A stretch of DNA of 22,451 nucleotides. Source: JAVBKE01 sp031554215. GTDB taxonomy: Bacteria > Bacillota > Bacilli > JARBTR01. The position numbers and the translations under genes were made by a program. The stretch lies in the NCBI GenBank assembly GCA_031554215.1, contig JAVBKF010000099.1, forward strand, positions 1-22,451, written 5' to 3'. Shown one piece after another: positions 7,064 through 14,449 of the stretch. Under the pieces are notes generated by a model that saw nothing but the letters and a program-made list of their open reading frames with translations, did not search any database and was not told where the DNA came from. How positions within the stretch are numbered: the first letter of the stretch is position 1; the number at the start of each line of letters is the position of its first letter.

Positions 7064-7531
7064 GTGTTTTTTTTGCAACAAGTGGCAAATTGTTTATTTA
7101 TTAAAGACAATAAGGCGTTCCTACTCAATAAATTTAGACGCGGCTGGTGGGTCGCGCCTGGTGGTAAAGTTGAACAGTATGAGACGATTGCTGAGGCCTG
7201 TAGCCGGGAGTTCTTAGAAGAAACGGGTCTAACCTTGATTGAACCAAAGCTCAGTAGTCTCTTTACCGTTGTCATAAAAAAGGACGACCGAGTCGTTGAT
7301 CAATGGATGTTCTACAATTTCTTTGCAAATAAGGCGACAGGTGTTGAGCTTGAAGAAAATGTAGAGGGAAAGCTTCGTTGGCAAGAAATCAGTACATTAA
7401 CCAAACTACCGATGGCTGAAGGTGATCAAGTCATATTAGATCATGCGCTAAATGGGGATGGGCTAATGATAGGCGTAGTCACCTATACAGAAGACTATCA
7501 ACTTCTGGACATTCGCTATGCCTACCATTAA
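7064..7531 (+). CDS. yvcI: Nudix hydrolase YvcI
   Basis: A 155-residue Nudix pyrophosphohydrolase; substrates are typically nucleoside diphosphates linked to another moiety, but the specific one is unknown. The Nudix box G-x5-E-x7-REUxEExGU is intact from Gly34 to Leu56, with the metal-binding REFLEE core at 48-53. The overall sequence follows B. subtilis YvcI, including the RRGWWVAPGGK segment, and the N-terminus aligns with that protein when GTG 7064 is used. That start is unusual: the ribosome binding site is poor (a GAGAAAG at best) and the GTG is followed at once by eight T residues (7067-7074). Later in-frame TTG 7073 and GTG 7082 have no better signal. rapZ starts 44 nt downstream. Confidence 0.85.
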   Translation: MFFLQQVANCLFIKDNKAFLLNKFRRGWWVAPGGKVEQYETIAEACSREFLEETGLTLIEPKLSSLFTVVIKKDDRVVDQWMFYNFFANKATGVELEENVEGKLRWQEISTLTKLPMAEGDQVILDHALNGDGLMIGVVTYTEDYQLLDIRYAYH

Positions 7532-7575
7532 GCCATCCCTAACAGATTCATCATTATAACAAGGGAGTGATTGAA

Positions 7576-8466
7576 GTGGTAGACAATTCAGCAAACAATC
7601 AATTAGTTGTTATAACCGGCATGTCCGGTGCTGGCAAAACAGTCGTGGTACAGTGCTTTGAAGACTTAGGATACTTTTGTGTTGATAACTTACCACCGAC
7701 TTTACTACCAGAATTTATCAATACAATGAAAACCAATAGCGACCATAATCGTATGGCTGTTGTCATGGACCTCCGTGGCCGCGACTTTTTTGAACAAGTA
7801 ACCCCTGTCCTCGAAAGGATACAAAACTCCAGTTCATTTAATATGCAGATATTATTTCTAGATGCAGATGATGAAACACTGGTTAAGCGGTACAAGGAAA
7901 CGCGTCGTGCCCACCCATTATCGCCTAACGACCTCGTACTCAAGGGGATTGAACAGGAACGAAATTTACTAACCGACTTAAAAGGGATGGCTAGGAGTAT
8001 CTATAACACGTCCAATTTATCTCCAAAACAATTACGTGAAAAAGTGATTGCGCAATTTGGTAGCGGAAAAGAAAAGGGTTTTCAAATCTTCGTTACCTCA
8101 TTTGGCTACAAGCACGGAATTCCGATTGATGCAGACTTAGCCTTTGATGTCCGGTTCTTGCCGAATCCTTTTTATCTACATGAATTACGCCCGCAAACAG
8201 GGCTTGATTTGGCAGTTTCTTCATATGTTATGGAATCAGACATAGCGCAAACTTTTACGAGGAAACTCGTGGATATGCTTGATTTCGTTGTACCCTTGTA
8301 CGAGAAAGAAGGAAAATCACAACTCGTAATTGCCATTGGTTGTACTGGTGGTCAGCATCGTTCCGTTACCATTGCAGAAATTTTGCAAAAACACTTTTCA
8401 AGCGACTATACCACACATATTTCCCATCGAGATATTATGAAAAAGAAGCTTACCCTTCATGAGTAA
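7576..8466 (+). CDS. rapZ: RNase adapter/NTPase RapZ (YvcJ)
   Basis: P-loop nucleotide-binding protein of 296 residues. In Gram-negative bacteria the family directs GlmZ sRNA decay; in B. subtilis YvcJ is a nucleotide-binding protein linked to competence. It shows the Walker A motif GMSGAGKT (15-22), the conserved FEDLGYFCVDNLPP just after it, DVRFLPNP in the C-terminal half and the invariant GCTGGQHRSV near the C-terminus, which marks the RNA/phosphate-sugar-binding domain. An in-frame GTG at 7567 is part of the AAGGGAG ribosome binding site, so the GTG at 7576, 8 nt beyond it, is the start. It is the middle member of the universally conserved rapZ-yvcK-whiA set. Confidence 0.95.
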   Translation: MVDNSANNQLVVITGMSGAGKTVVVQCFEDLGYFCVDNLPPTLLPEFINTMKTNSDHNRMAVVMDLRGRDFFEQVTPVLERIQNSSSFNMQILFLDADDETLVKRYKETRRAHPLSPNDLVLKGIEQERNLLTDLKGMARSIYNTSNLSPKQLREKVIAQFGSGKEKGFQIFVTSFGYKHGIPIDADLAFDVRFLPNPFYLHELRPQTGLDLAVSSYVMESDIAQTFTRKLVDMLDFVVPLYEKEGKSQLVIAIGCTGGQHRSVTIAEILQKHFSSDYTTHISHRDIMKKKLTLHE

Positions 8467-8525
8467 CCTGAAAGCATTGATTTCATAATGATTAAGCGTT
8501 ATGGTTAGAGAAGAAGAGGTGCGTC

Positions 8526-9485
8526 ATGAAAGTGAACAAAAAGAAAATAGTTGTTCTTGGCGGCGGCACAGGTCTTTCAGTGCTACTACGAGGACTCAAA
8601 CGATATGATTTTGACATTACCGCTATTGTCACAGTTGCTGACGATGGTGGTAGTACTGGGCGGATCAGAGAAGAACTTGGCATCCCGGCGCCTGGGGATA
8701 TTCGCAATGTGATTGCAGCGCTTTCAGATGTTGAACCACTACTAGAACAACTATTTCAGTACCGTTTTGATGAGAGCTCAATGGGGCATCTTGCTGGTCA
8801 TTCACTCGGTAATCTCTTCATCGCGGCTATGGCCGACATTACTGGTGACTTTAATACTGGTGTGCGCGAGATGAGCAAAGTACTGAACGTCAAGGGAAGA
8901 GTGTTACCATCGACGAATCGTAGTATCGTTCTACATGCAGAAATGGATGACGGCACAATCGTTTCAGGTGAATCAGCGATACCAAAGGCCGGAAAAAAGA
9001 TTAAACGTGTTTTTCTAACACCAGACGATATCTTGCCAATCAGTAGGGCTAAACGAGCGATTTTAGAAGCTGACTTAATTGTCATAGGGCCAGGCAGCCT
9101 TTACACAAGCATCATTCCAAATCTGATCGTTCCAACGATAAGAGAATACATATGTCGGTCGAATGCAAAGAAAGTCTACATCTGTAATGTGATGACCCAG
9201 AACGGGGAAACACTTGGTTACACCGCAAGCGATCACATGCAAGCAGTGCTTGATCACTCAGGGCTCGACTGTGTCAACACAATTCTCATCAATGATGAAG
9301 AAGTACCAACGCCAATGATTGAACAATACCAAGAAGAATACGGTGAGCCCGTAAAAATGGACATATTAAAATTACAGGAAATGAAACTAAATATTATTCA
9401 AGATGCAATTGTTACGATAGAAGATGGCACCGTTCGTCATAACGCCATCAAAATTGCACAGATTTTAAACGATTTGATTAAATAA
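8526..9485 (+). CDS. yvcK: YvcK/GlmR, UDP-GlcNAc-binding regulator of carbon flux
   Basis: A 319-residue member of the CofD/YvcK family. In B. subtilis the protein (now GlmR) binds UDP-GlcNAc and stimulates GlmS, and it is needed for gluconeogenic growth and cell-envelope homeostasis. Visible family features are the N-terminal glycine-rich GGGTG (12-16), VADDGGSTGRIR (37-48), PGDIRN (56-61), and a further Rossmann-type segment around VIGPGSLYTSIIPNL. The ATG at 8526 follows AAGAGGTG at good spacing. whiA begins 19 nt beyond the stop, so the two are almost certainly cotranscribed. Confidence 0.95.
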   Translation: MKVNKKKIVVLGGGTGLSVLLRGLKRYDFDITAIVTVADDGGSTGRIREELGIPAPGDIRNVIAALSDVEPLLEQLFQYRFDESSMGHLAGHSLGNLFIAAMADITGDFNTGVREMSKVLNVKGRVLPSTNRSIVLHAEMDDGTIVSGESAIPKAGKKIKRVFLTPDDILPISRAKRAILEADLIVIGPGSLYTSIIPNLIVPTIREYICRSNAKKVYICNVMTQNGETLGYTASDHMQAVLDHSGLDCVNTILINDEEVPTPMIEQYQEEYGEPVKMDILKLQEMKLNIIQDAIVTIEDGTVRHNAIKIAQILNDLIK

Positions 9486-9504
9486 ATTGAGAAGGATAAC
9501 AAAC

Positions 9505-10455
9505 ATGTCTTTTGCATCACAAACCAAAAAAGAACTTACATCCCTTGAAACAGATAGTTGTTGCGAACTTGCAGAACTATCTGCTTTAATTCGCATGAAT
9601 GGCTCTGTATCCTTCTCAAATCGGAAGATTGTTGTTGACGTTCAAAGTGAGAATGCGGCTATTGCTAGACGAATTTATGCACTACTGAAGGAACAATTTC
9701 AAGTTCGGGCCGAACTACTCGTCCGAAAGAAAATGAAGCTCAAGAAGAACAATGTCTATATTGTCAGGCTAGTTGATCGCTCAAAAGAAGTGCTCGAAAA
9801 ACTGCAAATCATTAAGGCAGACTTTTCAATCGTCCATGAAATTAATCGTCAACTAGTCGAAAAGGATTGTTGCAAACGCGCCTATTTGCGAGGAGCATTT
9901 CTAGCCGGCGGTTCGGTTAATAACCCAGAAACATCAGCATACCACCTAGAGATTTTTTCACTATATGAGCAACATAATGACTCACTTCATCAGCTACTAG
10001 AGCATTTTGATCTGAATAGCAAAACATTAGAAAGAAAAAAGGGGTTCATTTGTTATATCAAAGAAGCTGAGAAAATATCTGAGTTCCTAACGGTTGTTGA
10101 AGCCTACCACGCATTGCTACACTTCGAGGATGTCAGGATTATTCGAGATTTGCGTAACTCCGCGAACCGGCTTGCCAATTGCGATAATGCGAACATTAAT
10201 AAAATTGTCCATGCAGCCGGACGCCAAGTCGACAACATTAAATTAATCGACACGAGAATTGGTCTATCAGCGCTACCGGAACGATTGCAAGAAGTGGCAA
10301 GAGTGCGTGTTGAGTACCCAGAGGCACCTCTAAAGGAGCTTTGCGAGTTTATAAGTTCCGAGCCAATCAGTAAATCCGGTCTTAATCATCGTCTCAGAAA
10401 AATTGATGAAATTGCTGAAAAACTACGGGCAGGTACGTATGTTGACCTATCATAG
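9505..10455 (+). CDS. whiA: WhiA, LAGLIDADG-like DNA-binding protein
   Basis: A 316-residue protein. The first two thirds carry a catalytically dead LAGLIDADG homing-endonuclease fold, with CCKRAYLRGAFLAGGSVN at 122-139; the C-terminal helix-turn-helix includes ISKSGLNHRLRKI (288-300). In Streptomyces WhiA is a sporulation transcription factor; in B. subtilis it affects cell division and chromosome segregation and associates with DNA. The TTG at 9487 also lies in frame, but the GAAGGATA ribosome binding site falls between it and the ATG at 9505, which yields the family N-terminus MSFASQTKKEL. In B. subtilis crh follows; here nothing resembling an HPr-like gene is found in the next 360 nt. Confidence 0.96.
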   Translation: MSFASQTKKELTSLETDSCCELAELSALIRMNGSVSFSNRKIVVDVQSENAAIARRIYALLKEQFQVRAELLVRKKMKLKKNNVYIVRLVDRSKEVLEKLQIIKADFSIVHEINRQLVEKDCCKRAYLRGAFLAGGSVNNPETSAYHLEIFSLYEQHNDSLHQLLEHFDLNSKTLERKKGFICYIKEAEKISEFLTVVEAYHALLHFEDVRIIRDLRNSANRLANCDNANINKIVHAAGRQVDNIKLIDTRIGLSALPERLQEVARVRVEYPEAPLKELCEFISSEPISKSGLNHRLRKIDEIAEKLRAGTYVDLS

Positions 10456-10476
10456 CGAAATCTACAAGTACTTAAC

Positions 10477-10504
10477 TCGGGCGGCTATCAGATGAAGCGT
10501 CCGA
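10477..10504 (+). terminator. Weak hairpin that may end the whiA operon
   Basis: TCGGGCG and CGTCCGA form a 7-bp stem with a 14-nt loop, followed by ATTATTTGTG rather than a clean T run. It is the only plausible plus-strand stop signal after whiA. Confidence 0.3.
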
Positions 10505-10617
10505 TTATTTGTGTCCAAATCGCATAGAATATCTGAACGCGGTAAGTGCTGGAATAAAAGACAATCACATTCATGCCCGTGCCACTCTTACAAATCATTC
10601 GATCATTAATCCTGACT

Positions 10618-10647
10618 AAAAAAACACCTCCCAATAATGGGAAGTGT
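10618..10647 (-). terminator. Intrinsic terminator of ktrB-ktrA
   Basis: On the minus strand ACACTTCCC pairs with GGGAGGTGT (9 bp, one G-U) around ATTATT and is followed by seven T residues. It lies about 170 nt beyond the ktrA stop and ends the leftward transcript. Confidence 0.85.
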
Positions 10648-10815
10648 CAATTGTTAAGAAGCGTGCTAGTAGAATGAACGTTATCAGTTGCCATTTCCTG
10701 CTAGATCGTGATTCTTTGTCAACTATTAAACTGCCTGGGCGGGCTCTAGTGAAACTACATCACTTTGACTGGGCCTACCTGCTACCTATCCAATGTCAAT
10801 GCAAGAATAGTACCC

Positions 10816-11472
10816 TTACTTATCCAATAACTTCATCACATCTGTCGTTCTGCCAAATAAATATAAATGTTCTCCAGCGGTAAAGCGGTGACTTGGACTC
10901 GTCAAAGGGACAATGACATCGCCGACCTTCGTGGCCAAAATGTTCACATGAAAGTTAGAACGCACATCCAGTTCCCCAACAGTCTTGCCGACCCATGAAC
11001 GATTAACAGGAACCTCAAGCACAGAGAAATCAGGATTTAACTCAATATAATTGAAAATATTAGCTGCGTTATAACGCATCACCAATTTTTCCGCCATCAT
11101 CTTCTCGGGATAAATGACTTCATCAGCACCGCTACGATGCAAGAATTTCTCATGGATATCTCGTGTAGCCTTGGCAATGACATACTTTGCGCCGAGTTCT
11201 TTAAGCAGTAAAGTGACCTCGAGCGAAGAACCAAAGTGATCACCCCCGACGGCGACAATGCAAAGATCAAACTGATTGACGCCAAGTGTACGAAGAACAT
11301 CTTCTCTTGTGCAATCGCCAATCACCGCATTCGTTATCGTCGGCATCAGTTCTTTAATCCGGTCCTCCGAACTATCTACCACCATGACCTCTTTTCCAAT
11401 CTCATTAAACTTTAATGCGCAATGGCGGCCAAAATGACCAGCGCCAATAATTAAAACCGATTTCAACTTCAT
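10816..11472 (-). CDS. ktrA: Potassium uptake regulatory subunit KtrA (RCK protein)
   Basis: Cytoplasmic gating ring subunit of a Ktr potassium transporter, about 218 residues. The N-terminal RCK_N Rossmann domain shows GAGHFG (10-15) and an acidic residue at the end of strand 2 (VVDSSEDR), fitting ATP/ADP or NAD(H) binding. The C-terminal RCK_C domain from about residue 135 is, in relatives, the site of c-di-AMP inhibition. The start is either ATG 11472, overlapping the ktrB stop TGA by one base, or GTG 11475; both imply translational coupling with ktrB. KtrA and KtrC cannot be told apart reliably by sequence, and the symbol follows the operon pairing. Here the gene order is ktrB then ktrA, the reverse of B. 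subtilis ktrAB. Confidence 0.85.
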   Translation of the reverse strand: MKLKSVLIIGAGHFGRHCALKFNEIGKEVMVVDSSEDRIKELMPTITNAVIGDCTREDVLRTLGVNQFDLCIVAVGGDHFGSSLEVTLLLKELGAKYVIAKATRDIHEKFLHRSGADEVIYPEKMMAEKLVMRYNAANIFNYIELNPDFSVLEVPVNRSWVGKTVGELDVRSNFHVNILATKVGDVIVPLTSPSHRFTAGEHLYLFGRTTDVMKLLDK

Positions 11473-12800
11473 CACCCAATCATAATTTTTTCTTCTGGAT
11501 ATCGAACTGGTACATATGGCTCAGCATGGACAAACGATAAGGCAATAGTCAGCACACCAATTCGGCCAAAAAACATTAAGAACATGATTATCAACTGTGG
11601 AATCGTAGACAAATCAGGTGTAATTCCGAGCGTCATCCCGACCGTTCCAATCGCAGAAAACACTTCAAAAACAATCTCTTCCATCGGAAAATCCTGAATA
11701 CTACTAATTGTAAAAATAGCAAACATCGCAACAAGCATATAGATACCAGTAATCGCAACAGCTCTCTTTAGTATACTTTCATTTAATCGCCGTTTAAAGA
11801 CTGAAATATCCTGTTTATTTTTAATCGTCGCTAGTGTTGACATGATCACTGTGAATAAAGTTGTTGTTTTTAAACCACCGGCTGTTGATCCTGGTGAACC
11901 ACCAACAATCATCAGGAAAATGACGAGTAGTAGAGAGGCACTCGAGAGCAGCGTCAAGTCAACCGAATTAAATCCAGCTGTTCTTGGTGAAACCGCTTGG
12001 AACATTGAGGCAAGCAGGGAATCAGCCGTACTATCATTGACAAAATCAGAGCCACCTTCTAAAATGAAAATCAGTAAGGTAGGAATCACGATCAATGCAA
12101 GCGTTGTGCTAAGAACGATCTTCGTATGCAAAGCATAATAACGCCACTTTAATTTGTGATGGAACACATCCTTCCAAACGAAAAAGCCTACGCCACCAAG
12201 GATAATCAGCGCCATTAAAACAAAATTAACAAGAGTATCATCTGAAAAGCTCGTCACCGACGAACTAGGTTCGATACTCCCCATTAAATCAAATCCAGCA
12301 TTACAAAACGCAGACACAGAATGAAATATCGAAAAGTAAATCCCTTTGACAAATCCGAATTCCGGACAGAAACGAAATGCGAGAAAAAAAGCACCAATTG
12401 CTTCAATGAATAACGTCCCGGTAATCACATATCGTGCGAGTTGAACAACACCACCAATTTGCAATGTGTTTGACGATTCTTGAATTAAACCGCGGTGTGT
12501 AAGCCCGATTCTCTTTCGGAGCAAAAGCGCGAACAGAGTAGCGACCATCATGAATCCGATACCACCAACCTGAATTAAAATCAGGATGACAAGCTGTCCA
12601 AAAAGCGACCAATATGTATAGGTGTCATAAACGACTAAACCAGTTACACACCCCGCAGATGTGGCCGTGAAAAGGGCATCCATAAACGGTGTTGCCTCAT
12701 GACTTTTTGAAGCAATCGGCAACGTGAGTAATATTGCCCCTGCCAAGATGAGAACAGCAAAGCCAATGGCGATGGTTTGCTTATAGGATAATTTCCTCAC
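11472..12800 (-). CDS. ktrB: Potassium uptake membrane subunit KtrB (TrkH family)
   Basis: A 442-residue integral membrane potassium translocator with about eight membrane helices and four pore loops. Selectivity-filter-like segments with the conserved glycine can be seen as TSAGCVTGL, SAFCNAGFD, SPRTAGFN and AIGTVGMTLG. It carries KtrB-like cytoplasmic ends without long extensions, so KtrB/KtrD rather than TrkH of Gram-negatives is the better fit. Translation starts at GTG 12800 on the minus strand, six nt after GAGGT. An extended -10 (TGATATACT) lies at 12838-12846. It forms a two-gene operon with ktrA, the cytoplasmic gate. KtrD is the alternative name if a separate ktrAB locus exists elsewhere. 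Confidence 0.88.
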   Translation of the reverse strand: MRKLSYKQTIAIGFAVLILAGAILLTLPIASKSHEATPFMDALFTATSAGCVTGLVVYDTYTYWSLFGQLVILILIQVGGIGFMMVATLFALLLRKRIGLTHRGLIQESSNTLQIGGVVQLARYVITGTLFIEAIGAFFLAFRFCPEFGFVKGIYFSIFHSVSAFCNAGFDLMGSIEPSSSVTSFSDDTLVNFVLMALIILGGVGFFVWKDVFHHKLKWRYYALHTKIVLSTTLALIVIPTLLIFILEGGSDFVNDSTADSLLASMFQAVSPRTAGFNSVDLTLLSSASLLLVIFLMIVGGSPGSTAGGLKTTTLFTVIMSTLATIKNKQDISVFKRRLNESILKRAVAITGIYMLVAMFAIFTISSIQDFPMEEIVFEVFSAIGTVGMTLGITPDLSTIPQLIIMFLMFFGRIGVLTIALSFVHAEPYVPVRYPEEKIMIG

Positions 12801-12837
12801 TGTAAGACCTCACTGTACTTTTATTAAAAACATAAAC

Positions 12838-12846
12838 AGTATATCA
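12838..12846 (-). promoter_or_regulatory. Extended -10 promoter for ktrB-ktrA
   Basis: On the minus strand the sequence TGA followed by TATACT gives a perfect extended -10 about 38 nt ahead of the ktrB GTG. No good -35 hexamer is seen. No c-di-AMP (ydaO-type) riboswitch is apparent in the leader, which is too short for one. Confidence 0.5.
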
Positions 12847-13093
12847 TGAAACCAGGTAAAAAAATGCCACAAATTCTAGGGTCAAGATTCCGCCATAAAA
12901 ACGGTTGAAACAGCTGGAAATAGACAACGACCACAAGGCTCCACTTACTGCACCAAAATCAATTATCTCCTTATTATAACTGCTCCAGCTTCAACGCATA
13001 CAGGCTGAGGAAAGTACAAGGGCAATATACATTTGGAACAAAGTAGCCGATAGACTGTGGATAAATAAGCGCAGAGGACAGAAGTAAATCATG

Positions 13094-13189
13094 CGAAAAA
13101 ACAAAGCCTACATTTATAGAACGATGATTCACTCGTATCAAAACGAACCGATTTCGCACCCGAAAGAACATCGCCTATATTTATAGAAC
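13094..13189. repeat. Direct repeat pair, 29-nt units
   Basis: Units at 13094-13122 and 13161-13189 agree at 25 of 29 positions, with a shared core GCCTA(C/T)ATTTATAGAAC, at a spacing of 67 bp. The second lies in a different reading frame from the first, so this is not a coding repeat. It may be part of an intergenic repeat family. Confidence 0.55.
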
Positions 13190-13303
13190 CTCTGCAGAAT
13201 CTGAGACAAAAACCGCTTGCTCAAAAAATGAGGATTTGCCATCAAACGGGAAGAAACAAAAGAAGAAGTAGGCTGACTACTAGCTGATCAATCGAAAACA
13301 ATG

Positions 13304-13309
13304 TATAAT
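13304..13309 (+). promoter_or_regulatory. Possible -10 element for the YtzB-like gene
   Basis: A perfect TATAAT preceded directly by TG lies about 26 nt ahead of the first ATG and 44 nt ahead of the preferred one. No convincing -35 is seen. Confidence 0.35.
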
Positions 13310-13352
13310 CTTGTTTGAATAAGAGGCTAAATAAATGAAACGAGGGATTTTG

Positions 13353-13670
13353 ATGAATTGGAAGTTTGCTGCTGCAGTTGTAGCTGGATTTACCACTGGA
13401 TTTGCTGTTGCCAATTACTTAGAAGAAGTGTCGCATGCGGATCCAGAACATGTATTAGACGAAATAAAGAAGAAATTTCGCACCCTAGGTCCAGTAGAAG
13501 GAACATGGATCGTAATGAAACCAGAACTATTCAATAACGGTGTTTTAGACTTTGATGTTTACCAAGGTGGCATCACTGTAAAGCAGGCAAAGCAAGCAGT
13601 CCAATATCAATTTATTGCAGACGCCAAAACAGGCTCCATTTTGCATGTCAAGCAACAAGCTGATTCTTAA
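13353..13670 (+). CDS. Small membrane-anchored PepSY-like protein (YtzB-like)
   Basis: A 105-residue protein with one N-terminal hydrophobic helix (about residues 4-22, FAAAVVAGFTTGFAVANYL) followed by a small PepSY-like domain: the helix region DEIKKKFRTLGPVEGTWI, then the strand DFDVYQGGI and the closing QYQFIADAKTGSILHV. Such domains are thought to bind or inhibit peptidases at the cell surface, but no substrate is known. Two starts compete: ATG 13335, preceded by AAGAGG at 8 nt, and ATG 13353, preceded by GAGGGA at about 6 nt. The latter gives the MNWK start I associate with B. subtilis YtzB. In B. subtilis a protein of this type lies close to ytpP and ytpQ, as here, though two extra genes intervene. 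Confidence 0.7.
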   Translation: MNWKFAAAVVAGFTTGFAVANYLEEVSHADPEHVLDEIKKKFRTLGPVEGTWIVMKPELFNNGVLDFDVYQGGITVKQAKQAVQYQFIADAKTGSILHVKQQADS

Positions 13671-13808
13671 ATCATGTTACTTAACACAAAAGGAAGACCG
13701 ACAACTGATACTTAGCGTTCTTTTTAAAGTGATTGCTGACTAGTATAGTCGTTAGAATCATTGTTGAAATCGTATTTTCAAAGAAATGATGACCAATCAG
13801 GTGAGAAA

Positions 13809-14321
13809 ATGACATTAAAAAAAATATGGAAATGGTTCGTGCTCCTAATCGTTCTGCTTGGTGTGCTCATTTATATACCACTGAGTATAGATTATGAAGC
13901 GGCAACAATTGAGGCTGCTCAGAGCGCATTTCAGGCAGAGCCATTACAAACAGATGATAAAGTGCAGGACATTTCTATCTTTCTTCCGCAAGGATTTATT
14001 CTCGAGCAAGAAAGTGAGAATAACTTGCTTGTGCGAAAAGGTCAGCAAAAATACCTTGTTTTTGTTAATCCAGAGGAAAAGAGAGACAGCCAGTTACTCT
14101 ATCAAAACCTGGTCGCTGCAGAAGACTACACAATCAACGAAACCTTTTCAAAAAATGGCCAATTTGGCTATCTGCTAGCCAAAGTACATAGCCGTAGAAA
14201 TGTTGAATTAATCGTTGGCATTGGTGGCTATAAAATCACCACAACAACCGACCGAGCAGACATGGCAGATGATGCAAAAAATATGATGCAAATGGCAAAT
14301 TCGATGGAGATGCAGTTATAA
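13809..14321 (+). CDS. Hypothetical membrane-anchored extracytoplasmic protein
   Basis: I do not recognise this protein. It is about 170 residues with a basic N-terminus (MTLKKIWKW), one membrane segment (about residues 9-27, WFVLLIVLLGVLIYIPLSI) and an outward-facing domain of about 140 residues without cysteines. There is no lipobox. The domain carries a strand-rich pattern (SIFLPQGFILEQE, NNLLVRKGQQKYLVFVNP, ELIVGIGGYKITTT) and a methionine-rich tail. An upstream TTG at 13761 is in frame, but the GGTGAG ribosome binding site directly precedes ATG 13809, which also gives a proper membrane-protein N-terminus. It lies between the YtzB-like gene and the MFS gene on the same strand; cotranscription is possible but gaps exceed 120 nt. 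Confidence 0.65.
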   Translation: MTLKKIWKWFVLLIVLLGVLIYIPLSIDYEAATIEAAQSAFQAEPLQTDDKVQDISIFLPQGFILEQESENNLLVRKGQQKYLVFVNPEEKRDSQLLYQNLVAAEDYTINETFSKNGQFGYLLAKVHSRRNVELIVGIGGYKITTTTDRADMADDAKNMMQMANSMEMQL

Positions 14322-14412
14322 AGGTTAGTATCGAAACTGTCCCACTAGAACAACACGGTACGCGATAAAAATGGAAATGTTGTAAGTAGGTCAATCCTAA
14401 GGTGCTGACCGA

Positions 14413-14431
14413 GAACCAAGAACCAAGAACC
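14413..14431 (+). repeat. Heptamer tandem repeat ahead of the MFS gene
   Basis: GAACCAA is repeated twice, followed by a partial third copy (GAACC). The repeat sits just upstream of the GAGGGAG ribosome binding site of the MFS gene. Confidence 0.5.
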
Positions 14432-14449
14432 GTGAGAAGAGGGAGTATC

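Larger units (their letters stand above)
10456..10815. other. Gene-free convergent gap between whiA and ktrA
   Basis: Holds a weak plus-strand hairpin (10477-10504) and a strong minus-strand terminator (10618-10647). No crh gene or remnant is recognised. A 79-codon plus-strand ORF at 10644-10883 starts inside the terminator, overlaps ktrA antisense and is not accepted. Confidence 0.6.
12847..13334. other. Gene-free divergent gap with a 29-nt repeat pair
   Basis: This AT-rich region between the ktr operon and the YtzB-like gene contains two related 29-nt units (13094-13122 and 13161-13189) and a TATAAT at 13304-13309 that may drive the downstream gene. A 65-codon minus-strand ORF (12974-13171) crosses a repeat unit, has no ribosome binding site and resembles nothing known, so it is not called. 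Confidence 0.5.

Noticed and set aside
10456..10620. Search for a crh (HPr-like) gene after whiA
   Set aside because: No frame shows the HPr-like motifs, so crh is taken as absent at this position.
10644..10883. 79-codon plus-strand ORF antisense to the ktrA end
   Set aside because: Begins inside a terminator and overlaps a well-supported gene on the other strand.
12974..13171. 65-codon minus-strand ORF in the ktrB-ytzB gap
   Set aside because: No ribosome binding site, crosses a noncoding repeat unit and resembles nothing known.
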